This document shows, piece after piece, positions 1 through 9,388 of a stretch of 64,000 nucleotides of DNA. This DNA is from Plasmopara viticola (lineage: Eukaryota; Oomycota; Peronosporomycetes; Peronosporales; Peronosporaceae), in contig MBPM02000003.1 in the NCBI GenBank assembly GCA_001695595.3, positions 186,001 through 250,000 on the forward strand, given 5' to 3'. The position numbers and the translations under genes were made by a program. Position 1 is the first letter of the stretch. Each line of letters starts with the position of its first letter. The notes under the pieces are model-generated. The model did no database searches, was not told the DNA's origin, and saw nothing but the letters and a program-made list of their open reading frames with translations.

Positions 1-2787
1 AACTCGCGTACAGACTCAACAAATATGCTCACCGGGGGTACGTCTCCATTCGACGAAAAGACAGAGCTGACAATCGTCTCAGGTAAACCTATAGCTATCA
101 AGATCCCACCATCCGAGTACGTGGCTGCACGAGCGCAAAAGGCACGGACTTGATCCAACACCTTGGATACGTCAATTCGGTCGCGCTGCGTATGGTTGTG
201 CCAATGCAGCCTAGTACCTACAACAATGGTCATTGCTTACGGGTTTTATACCATGATTTTTTCGGTCACATAAGCAATACTTCAGATGGACCTAAGAAAG
301 ATACTCTATTGCGCGGCACGCAAACCATTTTAAGTAATACAAGCGAGAGCCGAGCGCGGGAAAGCGAATGTAGGTCTCTTATATCCTATTTATGGCTCTC
401 GCTCTCCCAGCTCGCTCCCGTTCCCTACTTTTGCCTTTGTAAATGCGGCGAGTTCACACAGCATCTTGCACAAAGGCAAAATATAAGGTATGAATGCCGT
501 GCACATGTTAAGGCGCACTTTGAAAAATTCAGTATACGCACCAGGTACATCTTATCCGACGTGCAAACCGGTACATATACCGGTAAGGTGCCTGTCAAAC
601 ACTATTCTTGTGGGCCTTCAAAAAATATTACCACGCTTCATGTAACGGCCCGTTACATTTCCATCAACTGAGACTCGATTTTAGTAAAGAGGAGAGAGAT
701 AAGTTTTACCTGTTAAGCTTGGCCTTCATTCGAATGGTCGTTTTTGTCATATAGATGGCGAAGCTTGCAGTAAAAAGGGGTGTCGGTCGGCCAATCCAAC
801 GCCGAAGAAGAATACTGCACCAATATCAGCCTCTGTGCCTGTGGCCACGCTTATAATTGAGGCTGCTCCTTGGAGACTGTACCTAAACCATGGGCAACTA
901 ACATAAAAATAATTGTTCGCTAGAAAGCTCCAAGAAAGATAGGCTGTGGAGAAGCCTCGCACTCCACTAGGGCGGAGAATGCGCACATACCGTTTTACGT
1001 AGCTCAGTGGTCTACAAACACCTCTGTCTTCGAGCGATAAATTTTGCAACCACGCGCTTGGAGTTTTGCCTGCTAGAGCTGCGAGGGAGCTTCAGATTAA
1101 TGTCATCGCTATAGAAACGCTAGAAGGAAGATTTAACGTCAGCCTCATCTGCCATGCAAAAAACCTCACAGAAGAGAAAGGAAAATTAACGAACTACACA
1201 CCCAGTTACCAAAATTGCTTAAGGTGTATTCGTTAACTTTTAGGTCACCAAATTTGGAGATTTGGGGGAGCAAAACGAAGTCAAAAACGATAGTTCTTGA
1301 TGCATTCGTCGGGTTACCGAAGTCACTGACGCAGTGGGCGTCAATCGTCAAACATCAGCCGCCGACGCAAGTCGCCTTCGCGCAAGAGTTCCTCTTACTT
1401 TCTTAACATTGAGTCTAACGAGGAAGGGGAGCACATTCGGAACGAAAACCATTCGGCCGGTGCAGGTCATGGCGTCAAGCAGTGCTTACATCCTTCACGA
1501 TCCGCGAGGGCTTTGTTGACGCAACAATTTACTTGGCTGTTAGGAGCTTAGCTTGGTTAAAAAGAAAATCTTGGTATAGCTCAGTTTTCAGTCGCCATGC
1601 TCAGACTCCTACCACAACATCGATCCGGTCCACAGGGTTTAACTCGGCGCCGTGGTAAGCGTTAAGAAACGGGTGAAGTACTAATACCCTTGAATCTTTT
1701 TAGCACTATCACGACCGCGATTTTATTCGGATATTCATGCGTAGATAAGAAGACCGCTGTGATATTTCAGCTTGAGCATATGGCTAGCTTTGAGCACAGG
1801 TAGAGAATCACTTCTACCATACCATATGTCGCGGTCTATTGATCGTGTTTAAATGTTTGGTAATTTAATCGCAGGTTACATACAAGCGCCCGTTGCTTCT
1901 GATTCCAGATAACAATGGCCTATGCGCAGTCGAGAAGAAGCCGTTCTATTGGCTTTCTTGGGTTCTGCAAGACGGAATATCTACGCCATGTTTCAAGAAG
2001 CTCTGGCGTTCAATATGGCACCATCGCTATACTAAGCACTCATTCAAGCTGGCGGCCAAGAAGTGCCTTTAAATGGCAGCGTGCAGTAGGATCTGATCTT
2101 GGACATGACACTACTCACGGGCTTGACCCTGACCGTCATGCTGGGATTTCCTCGATATGTCACTACTTTCGAGGAGGAGGTGATCTGTAAATCACAAATT
2201 ATAAAGTCGGATCGACCGCCGCTGGCCTTAGCACGAGATCTTCGAACTGCATCCGGGAACAGCTTTGTTCGCAGTGATTTCTAGGCGCTAAAAGTGCTTA
2301 ATATAATAATCTCGCGTTTTCTTAGCCTTATGGCCAACACAGTAATACTAATTGCCGCCGTCCGGGCATTCGTACCTACCTAACAAGCAAGGCCGAGCTC
2401 GAGGACATCGTGTAAAAGTGGTGTTGTGAACACCCCAGCACTCACATGAGGCTTTGGCTGTCTTGATCGAACTACCTCTTGAGACGGTCCACATAGAATG
2501 TTAAGTACAAGCGCTAACACATGATTTGTAAATACCAAAATTATTTTTTGCGATAATTTTGAAGTACAGCTATACTATATTCACATTTATAGAGCTTGGC
2601 TCTAGCTTTAGCAAAAAAATCTTTTGTCGATCGTGAGCAGATGCAATCGCATCCCCCCTCCTGTTGCTGATTATTATTAATTGACTTTTTGCAAAGTCCT
2701 ATGAATCTCACACTGAGGACCTGAGATTTTTACAAGCCTCTCCCGTGAGATATCGTAAATAAGACCAAAGATATATAAAAAAGAATT
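1..2787. other. Gene-poor sequence, no supported gene
   Basis: No reading frame here shows a recognisable domain, codon bias like the real genes downstream, or a plausible exon chain. The longest open frame (about 150-671, plus) has no similarity I can recognise. The stretch just before the MULE at 2788 is A/T rich. It probably consists of old, decayed repeats. Confidence 0.5.
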
Positions 2788-2984
2788 GGGAGAATGAAAA
2801 AAAACTACTTTCAAGAAAAATACGCCTACATAACAAAAATGATTAAAAAGCAAAGAAAATATACCTAGCAATGAACATTTTTCCAACAATGGCAAAAAAT
2901 CCATGTAAAAAATGAAAAATAGAGAAATTATACCTTGATATAGTAAAATATACTGCATACAACCTGCGGGCAGCTATTAGTTAT

Positions 2985-4200
2985 ATGCAAGGATTTCATG
3001 CGTTTGCTCCATATGCATTACGCGACATGGCATTGGATGGCTTTAAAAAGTTGAAGGTGTGCTGTTGGTGGCGTGTTTCAAAAATAGTAGCGATGAGATT
3101 TAGATTGTTGCAGTTGCATTCGTCAGCAGCGAAACAAAAAAGATTGGGCGTGGTTCATCCAGGTCCTGTTCCAGCAGTTATCTGTACTTCCATTTTTCGT
3201 AATATCTGATTGTGACAAGGATTTGTACCACCAATGAAAGAAAATGGCAAAGAGATACCACATTTCTTTTTCTTACGTCACCTTATGAAGAATTACAGTC
3301 TAAAGTTTAAAAACAAGACGGTAAAGGAACATGCATGGGGCTTAACACGTGCACTGCTCAGGCAATCGTACGAATCCAAAGAAAAGACCTGATGGAGCTA
3401 GATCGCGAGGCAGTTGAATGGCGGGCTGACGTTGGCTATGGGAAGTGGTCCGTTGCCCAAAGTTCATGCTCACGATATGAAATGTTCTCTTATAATAATG
3501 TCGAGCCCATAAACAACGCGCTGAAAAACATCCGAAAAATGCCGATCTTAAATTGTATGATGGCAATCAAACGCTATGACGGTACGGAGTGGCTCGAATT
3601 TTCTGGACAGATTAAACAATGGGGTGTGGATACGTCTCTTGCTGTCAAATGCATCACTTCAATGGTAAAATATACGAGGAAACAATTCAAATATGTCCAA
3701 CTTATACAACATCGTTTGTTATGTCGGTTCGAATCGAACAAACAAGCCAATGGAGTATGCTGTTAGGGTAAAAAGTACCAGTGGTATCTGCGCATGCGGT
3801 TACGTGAAGGATATGAATGCTCCGTGTCGACACCCCATAGCAGCACTTGATTTATAAATCAGCTGTCACGTGCAGAACTATTACAAATGGCTTCACGTCG
3901 AGTGCTCCATCGCGGGCAAGTAGATATGTTTTGTTTGACCACATATCCTCAAATATGTGGTCAACCAAAACATATCTACTTTTCCACCATGAAGCACTCG
4001 ACGTGAAGCCATTTGTGCCAAAAAGTCAAATGGTAAAGAGTGAGCATCTTCCACCAAATCCGTCTAAAAGAAGAGGCCGACCCAAAAGGAAGCGAATCGA
4101 ATAACAGCATGCTACAGTACAAGTTGACGCGCCAAAAAGTGTTTATCGATGCGGCAGCTGTAGTCAAGTGGGACACAACAAGCGTCAAGAAATATTTTCT
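2985..4200 (+). pseudogene. Broken MULE transposase (catalytic-core fragment, SWIM and CCHC zinc fingers)
   Basis: Plus-strand fragments in different frames appear in the order expected for a MULE transposase. At about 3105-3225 a frame reads VAVAFVSSETKKDWAWF, then FFVISDCDKDLY, as in the family's core (usually a W-containing helix, then ISDRxxGL). At 3335-3766 a 143-codon frame contains SRYEMFSYNNVEPINNAL, the expected 'Y..TSN..ES.N' segment. At about 3790-3845 lies CACGYVKDMNAPCRH, a SWIM zinc finger (CxC...CxH). Near 4070-4200 come GRPKRKR and CGSCSQVGHNKR, the C-terminal AT-hook-like and CCHC knuckle motifs. Stops and frameshifts separate these pieces, and the palindrome at 3884-4015 interrupts the tail, so no functional protein can be made. 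Confidence 0.8.
3884..4015. repeat. Palindrome: 62-bp arms around an 8-bp loop
   Basis: Bases 3884-3945 and 3954-4015 are inverted copies of each other with an 8-base spacer (3946-3953). Most arm positions match; the mismatches cluster in the segment around 3906-3916 against 3983-3993. It sits inside the transposase tail, between the SWIM finger and the AT-hook/CCHC motifs, so it looks like a local inverted duplication within the element rather than the element's own terminus. Transcribed, it would form a long hairpin. Confidence 0.85.
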
Positions 4201-4315
4201 TTAGTGAGATAGGTATTTCCTTTTGGTGGAAAAGTTGTGATTCAAGGTAGATTTTCTCCATTTAACTATATTCTCTCCATTTCATTTGGAAAATGGTATA
4301 ATTTTCCATTCTCCC

Positions 4316-4868
4316 AAAAGAATTAGGTTTTCGCACATTTGGATCAATTTCGTTTACTTTGAAGTCACTTAGGCATTGTACATTTCATAAGTCTTTGTCT
4401 TAGCAATCCCTCGTCGTAGCTAATCAACAAGAAGTATTACTTCTCTCTTATTGCGCAAAACATTTTTTCTCGTAGTCTTTATGGTCCTACCCACAGAAGT
4501 ATATCCTAAACGATATTTTACGGGTACCTCAAAAAAAAAATATAGCAAAGCGACGAGACTCAAGCTTGACATGAGTAGAATCGGATCTCTCGATCCATTG
4601 GATCCTTCCAGCGTTTTGGGACGCGGTATTGCCCCACGTTAGGCTATACAGAAGTTGTGCCGTTGCAGCTTTGAAATCGACAAATACATGTTATCCTCTC
4701 TGATTGGTGTGATTGAGCATTGACATCCACTCGCGTCGCCTACTTCACGAACAGTCAAGACTTAGAGGTTGCATTAATAAAAAAAAATGCCTACAGATAT
4801 TTGCCACAACCGATTTGCATGCCATTCCATTCCAAAAAAATTTAAAGACACACTTGGACCTAAGCGTA
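4316..4868. other. Intergenic: MULE target duplication, then cathepsin gene 5' flank
   Basis: This holds the right 9-bp target-site duplication (4316-4324) and the upstream region of the protease gene. A 63-codon open frame at 4451-4642 has no recognisable domain and opens with TTG. The protease frame stays open upstream to about 4713, but without an ATG before 4869. Confidence 0.4.
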
Positions 4869-6059
4869 ATGACCATCACAGATGATTGTGATCTTCCACT
4901 TTTGCAGCCTCGCATCAGCTCGCTTCTTAACGAAGACAACACTTTACAGCAGGCATCAAAATCGCAATCAAGTCAGAAGTTGCTTTGTCTAGGCCGTTTA
5001 AAGCTACAGTCTATTGGATCGGTTCTCGGATGGATCGGACTGGGCAGCTTTGTTAGCGTAGCAATGCTCGCACCCACTAGATTAATCGACTACACGCACA
5101 ACGAGGCCTTAAATCATACAAGTCAAGACCCACTCGCTTCGATGGCGGCATGTAAATCCACCGTGAGAATTCGGGAGATCGGCAACGCGTCTAAGATTTT
5201 GAACAAGGGTGTCGGCTGGCTCCTCGGTGGTAGCGATCCCGAGCATGTCTTGACATCACTTCCAGAAGTAACGTCTTTTAAGGATCTTCCTCAAAATTGG
5301 GACTGGCGTGACTACAATGGAACGGGTATTAGCTTGACAACTAGCGTCATGAACCAAATGGTGCCGCGCGCTTGCGGATCGTGTTGGGCTTTTGCCACGG
5401 TCAGTGCATTATCGGACCGAATTCGGATTGCACGATTCAAAAGGACAGGCCGCCTTGACACTGAGGTGCTTTTATCCCCGCAAGTCTTGCTGGACTGTGG
5501 CATGCGCTCGTTTGGATCTTGCCATGGCGGAGACCCACGCTATGCACATAAGTGGATCCACGAAAACGGTATTGTTGATCTGACATGCAATCCATATATT
5601 GCATCGCATCCGTCGTGGATGGGTGGAGGTGATTGCGCTGCAACGCAGTGTCACTCGTGCAATTTAAAGGGAGAATGTTTCGTGCTGGACAATCCAGTCA
5701 AGTATCGTATCTCAGAGTATGGCACATTAAACTTTACAACGTCTGAAGAATTCCAGCTCCAGGCAATGAGCGAAATTTACCATCGTGGTCCCATCGTCGT
5801 GAGCATGTACTCATTGACATTGGAGTACCGTCAATATAAAGGAGGCTATATTCTGCGCGATTCAACAAAGTACCCGGGTACGACTCACGTCGTGAGTCTC
5901 GTCGGATGGGGCACCGATGCTAAAACAGGTGTACAATACTGGATTGTCCGCAACTCGGACGGCACCAATTGGGGCGACTCTGGTTTCTTCCTTGCCGAAA
6001 GAGGTGTGAATATCTACAACATCGAAAGCCATGGAGCTTGGGCTGTTCCTGTTGTGTAA
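4869..6059 (+). CDS. Cathepsin X/Z-like papain-family cysteine protease, membrane-anchored
   Basis: A 396-residue C1A cysteine protease. The start is the first in-frame ATG; the frame is open upstream only through non-ATG codons. Residues 49-69 form one hydrophobic segment after a short, fairly hydrophilic N-terminus, which suggests a type II signal anchor rather than a cleaved signal peptide, with the protease domain luminal or outside. The mature domain starts near LPQNWDWRDYNG (about 140), close to the cathepsin X/Z pattern. Active-site residues visible are oxyanion Q163, nucleophile C172 in CGSCWAF, H340 in THVVSLVGWG and N362. The usual NSWG after the catalytic Asn reads NSDG here, so the conserved Trp is replaced by Asp. 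Cysteine-rich segments (DCG, GSCHGG, CHSCNLKGEC) fit the cathepsin Z disulfide pattern. Such proteases act in lysosomes or are secreted; the exact role is inferred. Confidence 0.85.
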   Translation: MTITDDCDLPLLQPRISSLLNEDNTLQQASKSQSSQKLLCLGRLKLQSIGSVLGWIGLGSFVSVAMLAPTRLIDYTHNEALNHTSQDPLASMAACKSTVRIREIGNASKILNKGVGWLLGGSDPEHVLTSLPEVTSFKDLPQNWDWRDYNGTGISLTTSVMNQMVPRACGSCWAFATVSALSDRIRIARFKRTGRLDTEVLLSPQVLLDCGMRSFGSCHGGDPRYAHKWIHENGIVDLTCNPYIASHPSWMGGGDCAATQCHSCNLKGECFVLDNPVKYRISEYGTLNFTTSEEFQLQAMSEIYHRGPIVVSMYSLTLEYRQYKGGYILRDSTKYPGTTHVVSLVGWGTDAKTGVQYWIVRNSDGTNWGDSGFFLAERGVNIYNIESHGAWAVPVV

Positions 6060-6187
6060 CTTTGAAGATTAGGTACCGCATTTAAAGCAATGTACATGTA
6101 CATATGGACATGTAAGGGCGGTACAATAATCTTGCAATATGGACGAGCAAGGAAATATCAGCAAATTGCGACTTAAAAACGATAATT

Positions 6188-7228
6188 ATGTCTTTTTTGT
6201 CGTCGATCCGTTCATCGCGTGCTTGCTCAAATTGGCGTTCATTGAGCGTCTTAAGTGGCGTTTCAGAAGATCTTCTTGTCAGCACAAGCATCGGCTATCA
6301 AATCGGGGGCGAATCACATACGACATTAGTAAATAGCTTGGTTCGAGCGAATGTGGTGGCTGCCGGCTCGCGGTTGGAGACGGTACTGCGGCGTGTGGAT
6401 CGAGGCAATTTTGTGCCGCTACACTTCCGTGACTCGAGCGAACGGTACGCTAATCGTCCGCTGAAGATCGATCATGTAGCTACGATCTCTACTCCACAGC
6501 AACATGCACAAGTGCTGAGGCTTTTAGAGCCTCACCTCCAGCCAGGGATGACGGCAATGGATGTGGGCTGTGGCTCAGGTTTTCTCGTAGCTGCTATGAT
6601 TCATCTTGTGGGCCTTAAAGGCTTTGTAACAGGTGTTGACATTGTCCCGGCATTAGTAGAGCTATCCAAAGCAAACTTGCTGCATAGTCTAGGCAAGGAG
6701 ACGGCGGAGAAACAGACCGAGATCATCACTAGTCACGGAAACAACGATTGTAGCTTGCCAATTAATCGTCAATACGACTGCATCCATGTCGGTGTCGCCG
6801 TGGAAACCAAAGCGAAAGCCGAAAGCTTTCTAAAATATTTAAGACCTGGAGGGGGATTGCTAATCCCAATCGGAAGTGCAGGAGCCGAACAAAAGCTAGT
6901 TAAGGTGATATGGGCTTTAACCTCTGCATGAATTGTCATACCAGCGTAATTAATTGCTTTCATTAATGCGCAGATGACTAAGCATGCTGATGGGACTGTA
7001 GACAAGCGCGACGTTATGAGTGTTCTCTGTCAGCCCATGCTCGATAGCGTTCCGGTAGAGGTAACTCGAGAAACTCGCGCCGAAAAGCTGGCACGAGTGG
7101 AGAACCTGCTCACCGAATGGCGCAAAAACTTTGAGCTCAAAACTGGCCAAAAGCCTACACGAGACGATCTTATGGGCAACATTGAGTCAAAAAAACTATT
7201 TCAAGAGTTTGCAGCGTTGAGAAGGTAA
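6188..7228 (+). CDS. Protein-L-isoaspartate O-methyltransferase with C-terminal helical extension
   Basis: Exons 6188-6904 and 6974-7228, with a 69-bp GT-AG phase-0 intron; 323 residues. It repairs isoaspartyl residues in aged proteins using S-adenosylmethionine. Visible family features are VDRGNFVP, then ISTPQQHA (family ISxPxxHA, near residue 100), SAM motif I MDVGCGSGFL (124-133), VDIVPALV and LRPGGGLLIPIG. Exon 2 supplies the last beta strands (TKHADGTVDKRDVMSVLCQPML) and then about 60 extra residues, charged and helical, including LLTEWRKNF and GQKPTRDDL, which are not part of ordinary PIMT. The first 40 residues are Ser/Arg rich with few acids and could be a mitochondrial targeting peptide. 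The start is the first ATG in frame; a shorter start is possible only if the N-terminus is spliced. Confidence 0.88.
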
Positions 7229-7546
7229 AGACATTATAAAGTGAGTCAAAGCTTCTGTCACACCGGATATAGATACAGGTGCTGATCGATGCATTACGCA
7301 ATAAATTCGTGCTGCGTTGTGAACGCATGTACAAAGCAAATCTTCAAAAAAAACTGATACTCACTCTGAGTGGCCATCATACAATGCCCAGAGCTTTAAT
7401 GTCCTTCCTTCTCCACCGATAATACTCAAGATTTTTAGTCCTTTACGGTGCAAATTTTGTAAGGAAAACAACTTCAAGATGGTGTATATAACACAAGGTA
7501 CCCTCAATATAAGCATAAGTATAAAGCATACGTCCTAACGCACAAT
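7229..7546. other. Intergenic between PIMT and cyclin H
   Basis: About 320 bp with no supported gene. It contains the PIMT 3' flank and the cyclin H promoter region; I see no clear TATA or terminator element. Confidence 0.4.
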
Positions 7547-8731
7547 ATGTCGTACCTCGCGGCGTCCACGCATTTTAACAACTGGGTATTTGCGACGGAG
7601 GAGCTAGAGCGTGTGCGGCGTTTGCAGCATGTAAAGACCAAGCGTGCACTGCGCTTAGAGCGTGAGGGAAGCCAGAAGCCAGAAGCGGCGACTGCTAGGT
7701 GCCGCAAAGCCCGTTCATTCGCGGCTCTAGTGCCGTGCTCGTCTTCTGCTGTGCGCGATGTATTCGACTGGAACGATGAAACCGATGGAGATCTATCGAC
7801 TTTAGAAGAAGCGGAGGAGAAGGCAAATTTGCAACTAACGCCACTGCTGGAGTTTTTGGACACAGAACAGGAAGCGGTCCTGCGGCGGTTTTACGAGGAG
7901 AAGTTGCAGGAGAGCTGCAATGCTCAGTTTTTGCGCACATCCGACAAGGTCAAGTGCTGCGCCATGTTACTATTTAAAAGGTTTTATTTAAGCAACAGCG
8001 TGATGGAATTTCATCCCAAGTACCTTGTCCCGACGGCCATTTATGTGGCCGGGAAGGTCGAGGAGCAGTATATGTCCGTTGACACAATCGCCGACCAGCT
8101 TCACGTCAACCACAAGTTTATCATTGGTCATGAAATGATTTTACTGGAGGGTGTGCGCTTCCAGCTCATCATGTACCACCCATTCCGAGCACTCCTCGGC
8201 TTTTTGGACGACTTTCGTGCATTTGCAAAGCAAGCGCTTAAAAAGGATTTACCCGCGACGGTCTTGCAAAAGTTGCACGCTAATTCGACCGCAATGCTGA
8301 ACGACATGCTGCTTACAGACTTGCCTTTGCTTCACTATCCGTCGTATTTGGCTCTTGCATCGCTTTGGGATGTAACAGATGGAGTTGCTGCCAGCAGCGG
8401 GGAAAAGGCTTGCGGACTCGTGAGCGCCGATGTACTGGACTACATTAGACGTAGCAAGTTCTCTAAAGAGCAGCCTGTAAACGAAGTATTTAGTCGACTG
8501 ACACAAATTGCACAGGCGTTTCAAGCGATGAAGACAGGACAGGATAAAGGGAGCGAGGAGGTGACGAAGCGGCTTGCAAAACAAGTTAAACAAATATATA
8601 AGAAGCTCAAGCAGTTTCACAATGACGACGAAACGAAAGAGAAAAAGAAGGATAAAAAGGATAAGAAACGCAAAGGTGGATCGAAGGATGACAAGAAAAA
8701 GATAAAGAAACAAAAGAAAGCTAAAGCTTAA
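7547..8731 (+). CDS. CCNH: Cyclin H (CDK-activating kinase / TFIIH subunit)
   Basis: 394 residues, one exon. Cyclin H pairs with CDK7 and MAT1 to phosphorylate CDK T-loops and the RNA polymerase II tail. The N-terminus (STHFNNWVFATEELERVR) matches the cyclin H helix preceding the cyclin fold. The first cyclin box, about 100-215, has the diagnostic LLFKRFYLSNSVMEFHPKY and the KVEE and YHPFRALLGFLDDF elements seen in cyclin H rather than in cell-cycle cyclins. The second cyclin fold follows to about 335. The tail is extremely lysine rich (about 355-394, KKDKKDKK-type), longer and more basic than in animals, and could act in nuclear import. The gene converges with cwf18, 117 bp between stop codons. 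Confidence 0.92.
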   Translation: MSYLAASTHFNNWVFATEELERVRRLQHVKTKRALRLEREGSQKPEAATARCRKARSFAALVPCSSSAVRDVFDWNDETDGDLSTLEEAEEKANLQLTPLLEFLDTEQEAVLRRFYEEKLQESCNAQFLRTSDKVKCCAMLLFKRFYLSNSVMEFHPKYLVPTAIYVAGKVEEQYMSVDTIADQLHVNHKFIIGHEMILLEGVRFQLIMYHPFRALLGFLDDFRAFAKQALKKDLPATVLQKLHANSTAMLNDMLLTDLPLLHYPSYLALASLWDVTDGVAASSGEKACGLVSADVLDYIRRSKFSKEQPVNEVFSRLTQIAQAFQAMKTGQDKGSEEVTKRLAKQVKQIYKKLKQFHNDDETKEKKKDKKDKKRKGGSKDDKKKIKKQKKAKA

Positions 8732-8848
8732 TTGCTTCGGCTTTGAGCCAATGAATCACTTCCACGTTTGCCGTTCAAAACATTAAGGCGAAATTAAAGC
8801 GTTATAACATACTACATGCCTTAAAATGAGCATCATTTATCTACCTTC

Positions 8849-9388
8849 TTAGTTTCCTTCCTCTTCCTCTTCGTCATCATCCTCTTCCTCGTCGTCGTCG
8901 TCACTAAGTTTCTCCTGTTGCTCCGCTGCTAGTTTTTCACCTACAATTGTTACATTGATAAAAATTGTTAAGTTTAGGATTAATGGCTTTAGCTATTGCT
9001 TCAGATCACACGTACGCAGAATTTCGACGATGGCGTGCTGCGTACGCCGCTCTAGTTTGCGTAACATTGGCGCGATATCGCGCTCCATGTCCCAGTTAGC
9101 GCGCTTAGGCGCAAGATTTAGAAGCTCTTCATCACTTTCATCCTCTGTGTTTGCTCCCTCTTCCTGCACCTGCGCAATTTTCTCCACGATTTCCTCGGAC
9201 TTTTGGTCGGTATCCGTTGTCGACTGCGGTACTTCGTTGTGTTCCATTGTCTCATTCTCAGGAGTTGGTGCTCCTGTAGTTACAATCATGCCTGCTTCTT
9301 CAATTTTACCCTCGCCAGACTCCTTACGAGCCTTGGCTTCGCGGAGCAGCCTCAGCCGTTTAGCGCGAGGCAGCGCATCGGCAACCAT
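8849..9388 (-). CDS. cwf18/CCDC12-family pre-mRNA splicing factor
   Basis: Minus strand, exons 9388-9016 and 8940-8849, with a 75-bp GT-AG intron (8941-9015); 154 residues. Cwf18/CCDC12 is a small protein associated with the activated spliceosome (NineTeen-related complex). It starts ADALPRAKRLRLLREAKARK and contains the family signature LLNLAPKRANWDMERDI followed by KLERRTQHAIVEILRE. Splicing replaces a short dead-end frame with a conserved end (REKLAAEQQEKL) and a run of about 20 Asp/Glu residues. I chose the ATG at 9388 because conserved sequence begins there; an upstream in-frame ATG at 9430 would add a hydrophobic leader that is unlikely for a nuclear protein. Confidence 0.85.

Larger units (their letters stand above)
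2788..4315 (+). mobile_element. Decayed Mutator-like element (MULE) with 9-bp target-site duplication
   Basis: The ends are exact inverted copies: GGGAGAATG at 2788 and CATTCTCCC ending at 4315. Both are flanked directly by the same 9-bp direct repeat AAAAGAATT (2779-2787 and 4316-4324). Nine base pairs is the normal Mutator target-site duplication. Past the first 9 bases both ends are A-rich on the outward strand, but alignment beyond that is weak. Inside lie pieces of a MULE transposase in the plus direction (see the pseudogene entry) and a 62-bp-arm palindrome. The element is only 1.5 kb, so much of the original is deleted. Seen: the termini, the duplication and the coding fragments. Known: MULEs make 8-11 bp duplications. 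Inferred: one insertion event, now inactive. Confidence 0.75.

Noticed and set aside
150..671. 173-codon plus frame
   Set aside because: No ATG is needed to open it, no recognisable domain, composition unlike the real genes, and no splice partners.
990..1065. tRNA-like D-arm sequence (GTAGCTCAGTGGT)
   Set aside because: No matching acceptor stem, anticodon arm or GGTTCGA-type T-arm follows at the right distance.
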